From NCBI GenBank assembly GCA_016098155.1, contig JAAAJB010000137.1, forward strand, positions 25,208 through 58,867: DNA of 33,660 nt, written 5' to 3'. A program made the translations under genes and the position numbers. This document shows positions 1-9,886 of the stretch, in pieces. Within the stretch, counting starts at the first letter, position 1. Each line of letters starts with the position of its first letter. The DNA comes from Actinomortierella ambigua. Its lineage: Eukaryota; Mortierellomycota; Mortierellomycetes; Mortierellales; Mortierellaceae. The notes below the pieces were generated by a model, which saw only the letters and a program-made list of their open reading frames with translations, was not told the origin of the DNA and did no database searches.

Positions 1-79
1 AAAAAAAAAAAAAAAAAAATGCAAGGTACTGAAAAAAAAAACACGAAAGGGAGTGGAAGGAGCATAATATGTACTGTGT
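1..79. other. 3' flank of the cyclin gene with poly-A runs
   Basis: The window opens with 19 A residues, followed by another A-run near 32-41. This is sequence just past the stop codon of the minus-strand cyclin gene. No gene is visible in it. Confidence 0.5.
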
Positions 80-3000
80 TCATGCACCAACAAGCAAGTT
101 CCAGCAGGTCTGAAGATCATGGCTGAGGGCCGAGAGATCGCAATTGAGGAACGTCAGGAACTCGACCTCCATGCGATCAAGATCTTCGACCTGCAGGACC
201 GTCACATTGCTGGCACTGTTGTTATTGGCATTGGTGGTATTGGTGGCATTGCTGCTATGGGTATTATTGTTGTCGTGCTGATGGTTGTGCGGTGTAGATG
301 GCGCCGCTGGGGTTTCTGTGGTCGTGGTGGTCGAGGTGTTGCTCTGGTTCACGGCAGATGGCGTCACGGGTGGCGACAGGCTAAAAATGCCAAAGTTGAG
401 CAATCGGGTCCAAGCGTGGTTCGAAAAGACCAGATCCGCCAACTTTTCTGCCTGCTCCAATCGCTTCTCCATCGCAGTTTGTCGCGCCTTCCATTCTTCT
501 GTACTGGGATCGCTGGGGGCGGCACCCATCGATATCCTCCTCCTGGCACCAACAGTGTTGTTGTACTCATCGTCGTCATGATTGCTGCGATCCAGCTTTG
601 GCTTCTTTGTCATCCTCGACCTCATCTCATCGGCATCGTAATCGGTGTCTTCGTTCCTCTGACTTTGGCTACCGCGCTCCAGGATCCTCTGTCGACGCTC
701 GAGCTCCAACTCTTGCTCAATCTCCATCTCTTTAAGCTGCGATGCCAGATGTGCCAACTCGACCGAGCATCGATACTTGGCTGCAATAATGTACGCCACC
801 AAGAACAACCGATGGGAGCAGCCGGCTTCACCTCGTGCTTCGGGATATTTCTAGATTGGACATATAAAAAAAATAAAGAATGGTTAGACAAGGTCATGGT
901 GAAGTATAAAGTAGTGCGACAGGCATCTTTTTTTTTTGGTTCTTTTTGAAAAGACATACAGACTTGAGACGATCGACATAAATCAGGGCGAGCGTCAGTG
1001 TCAGGTTTGGGAATGGGATATTAAGCACTGTCGGTAAATCGACAGACTTGGCTGCGGTTTGGTGGTGAGGAGGTGAGAAGGCAGCCGCCTTTGGGGTGGC
1101 ATCAACAGCAGCGGGTGTTGTTGCAACCTTGGTGGTGGTGTTCATGGCTACAGAAGAAGGTACTCCTGCCTTAAAGTCAGTTGAAATGGTGAGGGGTGGT
1201 TTGTGTTGCGCCCGTCGAACCTGAATCGGCGATCCATACTGGGTCCGTGACAAGGACTCGGTGACCTCGTCTCCTCCGATGGCCTGTTGACCTTCGTCCG
1301 TCGACATGGCGCCGTCTCGGCTTGTAGTGTCTGCCGCTCTTACTGAAGTCTCGCGCAGCTGCTCTAATGCCTCGGCCACATGCATCGTCTCCCTGTCCTT
1401 TTCTCCCTCTTGAATATTGGGTTCCACTGGCAGGTGGTGGCGGTGATGGTACAGCTGTCGGCGCATAGCATGGTCCTGATACTCGGACGAGATTCGTCGA
1501 TAGTACTTGCGAGAAGCATCTGTCTTGATGGGTCCAATGGTGGTCGTCACTGATGATGCAGTCGTGTTGGTCGTCATCGAGGTTGGAGAAGTAGAGAAAG
1601 ATGAAGCCGAACGAGGGGTGGATGGCTCGCTCGCTCGATAGCCTGGTGTGGATGGTGAGGTGGAATGATGGTGGTGGTCACGCGAGGGAGGCTCCTGCTT
1701 GACGGATGCAGTCCTGGAGCTTGACACGCCTGACTGCATCGCATGCTGACGTGTATTCTGTTGCTGCGATGCAACTCGTGGTGAAGAGGTGAGTACGACA
1801 ATATGACGGATGTAATTGGCCAGAGAAATAAACCTTGCTGCATAGACAGGGTCGACCGTTGGATTACGTGGCATTTGCTGGGGCTGAGGTTCTTGTTTCA
1901 CCTGCATCGAGAAAGGCGATGTTGAGGACGAACACAAGGGCTGCGAAGGTACACGTTGGCTAGGCGTGTGAACAGAAGACGACGAAGTTGGATTGGTCGC
2001 ATGGTCCACCTCCGTGCTCGAGGCACATGCGCTAGTCTCCCGACCAATAGGTTCTTCCGCGGAGGATGTCAACGAAACAGTGGGTCCTGTTGATCGCTCC
2101 GAGGGCTCCCAGCGTGAGATTGTGAGGTTGGCGGAGAAGGCTAAATAGGAATGAAGAATGGGAAAGGTGTTAGTGAAAAGAGATGCGATAAATTGTATGA
2201 TAGCTCAATGGCCACAAGGGAAGAGCGGGAGAGGGACAAAGGAGTAAATATTTGGGTAGTTTCCTCCGCAGGCAAAAGTCGACCGTGGAAGGCGTGTGCA
2301 TAGGAAGGCATGAATAACAAACAAATCTCTCGCTCAAGCCAGCAACCCTAGCCCTCCTCGGAGAAACAAGCAATGCCATAGATCTCGGGGCGTCTAAACA
2401 ACTAACCGCCAAAAATGGGGTACTTGCGCTGTAGAACACCGATGTGCCCTAAGGATGGCTAACAATTTAAGCGTCGTTGAACAGCGTGACAACCAGGTCA
2501 TCAGGAAGACGCATCCATAGGTCGGACACGAGAGATAGCCCTCGCCTTGTCACCTGCAATAGAAGATTCGGATCGACGCCCCAAAATAGCCCTGCTTGGG
2601 CTAGAAGCGAGACGAAAGGAGACACCATTGGCCTGCACGTTTGTTCGACTGACCACGCCGCATGACAGCCCTCGCGTCACTCTGCTTTTGCAAACGAGCC
2701 TTTTTTTTTTCTTCTTCATGCCTTTTGGGATACACAAAGTCCTGTGCATGGTTGGGCCACAGTAATAGTCGAAATGCTGTCGCCCATCTTTCGGGCGTAG
2801 CCCAAACCCCAAAAATTTAACGCAATTCCATAAATACAAATATGCACCGCCCTGTCCGTATCTCATCTATTCCCACGCCTTTCCTCGCTCCATCTCATGC
2901 CAGTGTATTGGTTGCTGCTACCACTTCTTTGGTTTTCATCCGTCCCTAGGGGAACTCGACCAAGGTTGGATACGCGACATGGCAGATCGTAGGATAAAGG

Positions 3001-5482
3001 TACACCCATACACCCACCTTACCCAGCCTTAAGGTCAGAAATGTCATAGCTTCAGCCCTTGGTTCCACAACAAGAAACGCCCTCAGCCCCTTGCATTCAG
3101 TGCCTGTTTCCATAATCCCAGTTGCCCAGACTAAACACATCCAGTCCCATATGACTTTTGTACTCTTAGGCATGGTTAGACAACGCTTCCGAACCAAAAT
3201 AAGGGTCATTCTAACAAACCTCCCGCGTAAGTTTCGAAAGAGTGCGAAAGAAAAACACAGCGTTGTACCCCCGTCATGCCAGTCTGCTGAGATCTATCCC
3301 CCCCTTCCCTTCCTCCATTTTGCTGTCTAAACAAAATTATCGGCCCGTGTCCCTTCTCGCCTTACTCAGGGTTCCTCCAGACTCCCCAAACAAACTCAAA
3401 AATGATGGGCTAAGCAATGTGGGCAAAAAACAGTCCTACAGAGCGAAGCTCTCTGTGTGCCACACCCAAACCTTGTTGTCATTACAATGTTATACAACGG
3501 CACACACAGAAGCCCATTCCTATAGATGCGCCACATCTTCCATAAGCATGCCCAGACTCCAAGAAGGAAATGTAAATTCCAAAGTGGTTGTTTTGGAGGG
3601 TGGGAAAGATGAAAAGGATGTGTGGAACGCCAGAACAAGAGAAAAATGGAGAAGGTTGCAGCTTTTGGCCCTCCCTCCAATTTTGGAAGCGAAAGAAAAG
3701 AAGGGACTTGTGGAGTCTTGTAAATGGATTTGGATTGGTTAGGAAATGGGAAAGAAACCATTGGGAACGTCAAAGGGCAAAGCTTACCAATCGTGCGTTG
3801 TTCCACCAAACCTTGGTCGCGTTCTTGCAATGCTTGGAAGCGTTGGCGAAGCTCGGGTAGGTGACCAGAGTAGGACCGAAATCGGACCTCGGAAGGGTTT
3901 GGCCCTAGACTGGCAGGTTTCACCAGCGTAGGCCCAGCAGTTCGATGCCCTGTATGGGAAGAGTCGACAGCGTACTGAGAATAAACAAGGATGGAGACGT
4001 TACATGAGGATAGTTTAGATTGGGCTGACTTTACAGAAAATTATTTTTGTGGATATGGTAAAGCATTGACTTTTCGAGTAACAAGGGTCAAAAAAAATTG
4101 ATGGCAGGAAAGAGAACTGTATTGCAGAGTAGCTTGCGGGAAGCGAAATGACAGACGAAGACCAACTTTTCATGAGGTTTTCCACATATCTCTGTATATC
4201 TCTTAACAAACATTGTAAATGCTGCGCCCGATCAAAGCTGACGGGTATGGAAAGAGATACGGAGAGAGGGCTAAAAAAAAACCAGAACTGCTGTATAGCG
4301 ACTGGTGGGACACAATAAAGGTAACAGGACTAGCGATGCGCAGACAGTTGTAGCAACTTATGAGAAATGCTTGGTGGATGTGCGTGACAGCTGTCATTGG
4401 CCCGATGGGGGGGGGGGTAAGGAAAAGATACAAGGGTCGCGGGATGGAAGGGTCAAATCATGCTCTCAACTCACCTTGTTCAAGTCGCCCCTGCCTTGAT
4501 CTGCATCGAACTGGATCATCTGGTCGAGCGCATGTCCGCGTAGGTACCCTCGCGGTGGCGAGCACGGTGACATTGCGGCTTCGGTCGGCGGGTAACGTCC
4601 ATATCTGATCCTGTCATTTTGCTGATTTGGATGTCGATGTTGCCGTTGGATAGGACGGTGAACGTGCGGAGATGGGTTATTGTGATGCTGTACACGGGCA
4701 CTGGTTGGGTTTGCCGTAAAGGGAGGGTGGGACTCTTCATCTGCCACTGCTGTGTTCGAATGATTAATTGTTTGTTGAGGGTCACTGGCCAGTGTGTCGT
4801 GGGACGACGTCTCTGTCGGGAGATGGTGAACGGTCGAAACTTGTACATTTCTCCGCGGAAGCACAACGGGAGCTTTTGATTTTTCGGTGTCGTCTGTGTG
4901 CATAGGAGAAGGCTCTGTATGAGGCACTGCTGCTGCTGCTTTGGGTTCAAAGGGAGACATGGAACCACGAGAGGCATAGGTTGTTGCTGCTGCTGCTTCT
5001 GTCTCTGTCTCTGCTGTCATGGAAGAACAGGGGGTATCATGCTGTGATGCAGTAGTGTGCTCAAGGGACGAAGAAGAAGGGGTAGGCGTGGGATGCGGCT
5101 CGTGGTGGTAGGATCGCAATGCTGACGATGGTCGGGGGGTGGGGGACGGATAGCATTGACGCTGATGTTGAGGGGAACAATTGTATTGTTGATGCTGGCG
5201 ACCTTGACGATAGAACAAGTTGATGTTATCCATCGCTCCTGGGTGTGACCTCGTTGTGGGTGCTTGCAGGATGTAGCCAGAGTGGGTAGACTGTGCAAAG
5301 GCCGCAGCCATTGCCGTTGGGCGAGCCTTGCGCTTGGACTTTGACACCGATGGATTGCCAAGGGTGGAGTGAAGTGATGGTCGCATCGAGCCTATCGGGG
5401 CTACTGCTGTTGGGGGAGCATAGGATGTCGTTTGGTTGAGGGGTTTCGACGAGAGAGTGTTTTGAGGTGGGATCCCATGCAT
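80..5482 (-). CDS. Large Clg1/PHO85-type cyclin-domain protein (four-exon model)
   Basis: Cyclin of the Pcl/Clg1 (PHO85-cyclin) type, expected to bind and direct a cyclin-dependent kinase. The model has exons 5482-4475, 3974-3788, 2140-960 and 850-80; all phases agree and give about 1048 residues. Donors are GTGAGT, GTAAGC and GTATGT. Cyclin-fold pieces are a first helix near residues 497-520 (FISLANYIRHIV), the hallmark LALIYVDRLK ending at the exon 3/4 join (about 782-791), FLVAYIIAAKYRCS just after it (about 807-820), AWTRLLNF near 938 and EDLDRMEVEFLTFLN near 1014-1028. Long Ser/Thr/Gln/Asn/His-rich inserts separate them. Residues 1-400 are disordered. The start ATG at 5482 follows a CT/CA-rich leader. 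The last two exons are secure. Joining exons 1-2 to them needs a 1647-nt intron, so two separate genes remain possible. Confidence 0.6.
2141..3787 (-). other. Proposed long intron (1647 nt) of the cyclin gene
   Basis: The donor GTAAGC (at 3787) and the acceptor TTTAG (ending at 2141) leave phase 1 and resume with two bases, making an Ala codon, so the flanking exons join in frame. The interior holds only short, unconvincing reading frames on both strands, T- and A-runs near 2701-2712, and no recognisable domain. It could instead be an intergenic space holding the 3' end of one gene and the promoter of the next. Confidence 0.4.
3975..4474 (-). other. Proposed 500-nt intron of the cyclin gene
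   Basis: The donor GTGAGT follows the codons for DLNK; the acceptor TTCTCAG precedes the codons for YAVDSS. The phase is 0 on both sides. No coding sequence is apparent inside, and a G-run lies at about 4407-4416. Confidence 0.55.
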
Positions 5483-5807
5483 GCTGTGTATATGTGTGTA
5501 TGGATGTGTATGGGTGTATGTGCTGTGAAAAGGTTGATTGATGAGGGAAAAGAGGAAGGCCGGAAAGTGAGAAAGGACGGGGCGAAGAGAGAGGACGTGC
5601 AGGTGAGTACAGGGGACAAAGTTTAAAATGATTTGTTTGAGTGGAGAGTAGAGTGTACAAGTGTGAGAGTGAGTGCGGGTTACGAGTGAGAGTGAACAAG
5701 TACAAGAGTATGAGAGAGAGTGAGGGAGAGTGTGAGAGTGAGTCAAAGTTGTTTAAAGTCCAAGCGCACACTGGTATGGCGAGACGCTTTTGAACTTTGT
5801 GAAGAAG

Positions 5808-5845
5808 AGAAAGAAAGAAAGAAAGAAAGAAGGAAGGAAAGAAAC
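5808..5845. repeat. GAAA/GGAA tetranucleotide repeat
   Basis: About 38 bp of GAAA units changing to GGAA near the right side, upstream of the cyclin leader. Confidence 0.9.
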
Positions 5846-6714
5846 AAGATGTTGGACAGGTGGGGCAAGCAACGATCTCAAATATATAAAGACATTTGGT
5901 GCGAGGACAATGGTCTGATGGATGCCGCACGAGGAGGAAAACAGCCTCCGCCCCCCCCTCCTTCCCTTTTCCCCTCCCTCCCCTCGGAGAGACTAAAGAG
6001 CTAGAATGTTTGGGGGGGGGGGAGGAGGAGGTTGCCATGAGATACCCCTCTTTCTCTCTTTCTCTTTCTCTCCTTTCCCTGTTACACTGCAGGTAAAGAC
6101 TGAGAGAAAATTTGTGTTTGTTTAAATTGACCAACAGGTCGTCACCTCTTTCATTACTTCCACGATGCAACATGGGTGGGGTAAAGTGCCAGAGCAAGAA
6201 AGACCAACACGCTGTGTGTGGGTGCAAGAAAGATACCAAAAACAACAACATCGATCCCTTACCAAACGTTGACAGTCTCCGAGGGTGTCCTGCGTGGTTG
6301 GACAGGCGAGCTCCCAGGATAGAGGTCCTTTGTCTTTGGTAAATTAGCCATGAAACAGCACCAGATCGACGTAGGACAAAATAAATGAACGCCTGAGAGC
6401 AAGGATTCTCCTCGTTGGCAAGTGTTTGTCGGTTCTGATATGGGGTCTCAATGAGCTTTTTTAAAAGCAGGCAAAGGTTGCTTTTCTGACGCTATGCACC
6501 CCCAACTAAAGGTGTATATCGTAAAGTATTGAGCGATACTTCCGCGTGGACTGATTTTTTTTTTGTTTTGATATAGCTATTGTTGTTGTTTCTTCAGCAC
6601 AGCCGAGGATGCATGCAGAAATGTTCTCAGAGATGCTCCTGCTCAGTTGAAGATGCTTCTTGTCTCTTGAAGAGCAGGAGATGTGGAGAGTGAAGAGAGG
6701 TTCTCGGACAGATG

Positions 6715-6738
6715 CGTGTGTGTGTGTGTGTGTGTGTG
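6715..6738. repeat. GT dinucleotide repeat
   Basis: A run of 12 GT units, within the CA-rich (minus-strand view) leader-like tract. Confidence 0.95.
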
Positions 6739-7309
6739 GATGTGTGCGTATGTGAAGAGAGTGAGAGAGAAAGACAGAGAGTGTGTGTTGGAGAATGGCT
6801 GGAGAAGTGAGCTGGGAGAGAAACTGGGTGTGTGGAAAGAGGAAGGAGGAAGAGGACAGTCAAGGAGAAAGAATGAAGAGGATAATGAGTAGCGTAGCGT
6901 AAAATGACATGAACCACCGACCCCCTCCTTTTGGTTCCACGCTAAGAATGGATCTGGCTCCACCCCAAGAGTCCCGGGAAGGTGGGACTAAGCTATTAAA
7001 CCCTGCCAAATAGGAGTGTCGAGCGCCCGATCAAAACGATTGTAAAAAAAAATAAAGACCACCTGTCGTCTTGGATCGGGGTGCGGCTCTTTGTGGTGGA
7101 GACGGTAGGCTTTGGCCAAGCCAGCTGTTATACCCTCTGGAAAGGAGTCTGCCATTCTCGTGGGCTAAGTCTTTCTCTTTTGTGGCCATTGTGTCCGTCA
7201 AGGATTGGTATGTTCTGATCTGCCGTGTCACAAAGAACACCCAAAAACTGTTTTATCTTTCGGAGTGAGCAATGAAGGAAAAGAAGAGAGAAGAAAAAGA
7301 CAATGCTTC

Positions 7310-7390
7310 CCATAATCACCACTACCACTACTACTTCTATTACTACTACTTTTATTACTACTACCACCACCACTACTACCACCACCATAC
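7310..7390. repeat. TAC/CAC trinucleotide tract
   Basis: About 80 bp of imperfect ACT/ACC triplets, encoding Tyr/His runs in one frame and Val runs on the other strand. It has no start codon or domain context and is treated as a microsatellite. Confidence 0.8.
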
Positions 7391-7762
7391 TCTCATCTCT
7401 TGGTTGTCCATGTCTGGATGCCTTGTCCCGAATCATACCCTGAGGCCAAATGGATAGGCTGTGGTTCAATGTTGGGGAGAAGGGAAGGGAGTTGACTGCA
7501 GCAAGGGACGGGAAGGGGGAGGGAAGAAAGGGTACATCCATTAAGGTTTGAGGTGGGGCTGAGGACACTTTCTTCATTTCTCCGCGGAGGTTTCGACTCG
7601 TTTGGCAGCATACTTATACGAGCTCCTCGCACCTCCCCCCTCGCGCTCTCTTCCCTTTCTCCACCCCCCTTCTCCCTTTTCTCCATCTCTCTCTCTCCCC
7701 TCGCACTGTTGTTGGACGACACTACTCAACCTGCTACTGTTTCGTCGTCATCTCCCCATCAG

Positions 7763-8171
7763 GACTGTTCCAAAAAGCTCGTAGGAGCTTGGGTGACCTC
7801 GGTTCAATTGTATAGCACCCACATGATACATGTTACGCCTGATCGGCAGGAGACCGGCCCTCGATTGGTCCAATACTACGTACACACCATGGAGGCCGCG
7901 CTGGCAGTCAAAGATCAGAAAAGGGCAGTATCGTATCTCATGAATCAATTGGTATGCTGTACGCTCTCAGGAATGGCCTAAGGAGAGTACTCCATAGCAT
8001 CGTTTAAAAAGGCGATGCAGAGGCCGATAACAAAAACAACAATAATTTTCAAAGACCTATTTTTGCATCAATTCAAACTCTGCTCGCAGTATCAACGACC
8101 CATTGGATGCAGGAAAACTCCAGCCCGAGACGCGCGCACTCCACAGGATGCAGCGGGATCATGTGGCATGA
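7763..8171 (+). CDS. Small two-exon gene of unknown function, 5' end unresolved
   Basis: I do not recognise the family. Exon 7763-7951 encodes a well-mixed sequence (KKLVGAWVTSVQLYSTHM, then ETGPRLVQYYVHTMEAAL) and ends at a GTATGC donor. A 103-nt intron ends at CAAAG and exon 8055-8171 follows in phase 0 (INDPLDAGKLQPETRALH, then RMQRDHVA and a stop). The normal residue mix and the stop after a clean C-terminus suggest a real gene. The reading frame stays open upstream to about 7553 but has no ATG there. Translation either starts at the internal ATG (7819, giving an 80-residue protein) or in an upstream exon I could not find. The pyrimidine tract at 7630-7705 looks like its leader. Confidence 0.45.
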
Positions 8172-9027
8172 GACTTTCTAGGAGACCGCTCCCTTTTTCT
8201 TTCTTTCTTTCACGGTCCTTTTTAAAATTTTTTTTAGGTACAGAGTGCGTTCGTTGGATATACATGATCGACTGTTGACCAACTTACGAGGAACTCTGTT
8301 TTTTTTTTTGGCATGTCTGTTCGGCGCATCGAGTAAGCGAGATGCGCGGAGAAATCAAAGAGGTCGAGACATCACAGGATAGGACTGGAAAAACCAATGA
8401 AGCAATATGGAAGAGAGCGAGGAGCCAGAACCACAAACACAACACTCCAACAGCAATCTCCATTCGTGGCTATCTACCAACGGCATTGTGAACTGAAGTT
8501 CCTCGGGAGCTTATCCTGAGATCGAAAGAGACTTTTTCTTTCCCTGGCACGAGCTGGTTTGCTGCATCTCTGAAAGAAAGTTGCCACACATATCTGCTCT
8601 AACCGATCGCTCGCATTCTGCTGAGATCAGCATCGGACAGCAGGAGGGAAAGAGCGTGAGAGAGAAACGAAAGCACACCCAGACCGTCTTTGTCATCATC
8701 AAACAAGCGTCGCCGCCAGAGTTGGACAGACCCACACAAACGCACCTGTACAGGCAGCTACATCTCGACCGTTCGAGTTGAGTGACATAATGTCTGTGTG
8801 TGCGTCTCACGAGACACTCTTCATCCCCCTTCTCTCCTCCATCTCCCCTCGGTGCGCCTTGTGACAACAGTACGCATGCGTCGACTCAGGGGCCACTCCA
8901 GCACGATTTTGCACACTGCGTTATCAGCACACCTTGAAACTATCATCGACTACATCGAAAGAGATGTGGGCGAGGGCACCAACAGTATCAGTTCAAATAA
9001 ATGGTCCTCGGAAACCTGTTACTTGAA

Positions 9028-9058
<31 letters not shown>

Positions 9059-9886
9059 GAGACTGAACATTGAGGCTAACGGGAGTCGCCCAAACAAGGG
9101 TGTCATAGAGAAGAATGAGGAGCAGATCTGAGACGGGGTCTGGATTACAATCGCCTCAAACAGCTCTGAAAGAGTCGGAGGCGTGGTGGCGGAGCCATGC
9201 AATGTGGAGAAATGGCTCAGGGGCTGAGGGAGGGGCGGTGCAGTGTAAGAAGCACCCTGCAGAGAGGGATGCCTGTGCACTCAGCCCTTTCTTTCCGGAT
9301 TCCTCCACGCTGCTCTCATTGTTGCTCTCAGGCTAGGCATTCATACATACCCCTAGCCCTGACGGCGACAGCCAGGAAAAGGGGAATGCTCTCAGTCCCC
9401 CTCTCCCCTTCTCGCCTGTTCCTCACCCACTCTAATTGTTCTGTCATGCAGGATGAGGCGCGCGTGTCTCCTTCCACGAGCATAGTGGGAGCAGGGTCCC
9501 CGCGCTTGTCGGCACTGAGCATGTCCTCTTGGTCTCTATTGCAATTCTCCTTTCTTTCACACACGCATTCATCCTCGCTCTCTCGCTCTCCGTTTGGTTC
9601 AGTTCCTCTGTCCCCAATTCCGTTTCGTTCATACAGATACGGACCAGATCAATCAATTATCACAATCCATCCATCACCACTTTGTTGTACGTTCCTGAGC
9701 TTTGTGTGCATTTCTGACATCAACTGCTCCTCCTGTGTTGTGACCTCCCACACACGCACACACACACACACTCACACTCGCACAAAACATCACTTTATCT
9801 GTATTCAATCATTTCTCTCGCCATTCACCATTTTTCATTCCCATTGAGATTCATATACTCCATTACATACCCACCATTTCATTGCA
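8172..9886. other. 1.7-kb region without a clear gene
   Basis: No supported gene. Short frames near 8581-8781 (+) and 8511-8867 (-) overlap each other and lack domains. The right end (about 9520-9880) is rich in CT and CA on the plus strand and is probably the promoter and leader of the tau-like gene. The poly-T run at 9033-9058 is listed separately. Confidence 0.5.
9033..9058. repeat. 26-nt poly-T run
   Basis: An uninterrupted run of 26 T residues, a poly-A tract on the minus strand. It could be a simple homopolymer or the tail of a short retroposed sequence. No target-site duplication was found by eye. Confidence 0.9.

Larger units (their letters stand above)
5483..7762. other. Gene-poor stretch: leader and promoter region with simple repeats
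   Basis: No convincing gene was seen in about 2.3 kb. The minus strand carries a CT/CA-rich leader at about 5483-5755, just upstream of the cyclin ATG, and a second similar tract at about 6630-6890. The plus strand carries a pyrimidine tract at about 7630-7705 ahead of the small gene at 7763. A 56-codon ATG frame at 6172-6342 (+) is Cys/Lys-containing but matches nothing I know. Microsatellites are listed separately. Confidence 0.5.

Noticed and set aside
6627..6963. Minus-strand frames of about 100 codons rich in Ser, Leu, His and Thr
   Set aside because: They translate CT/CA-repeat leader-like DNA; composition is explained by the repeats.
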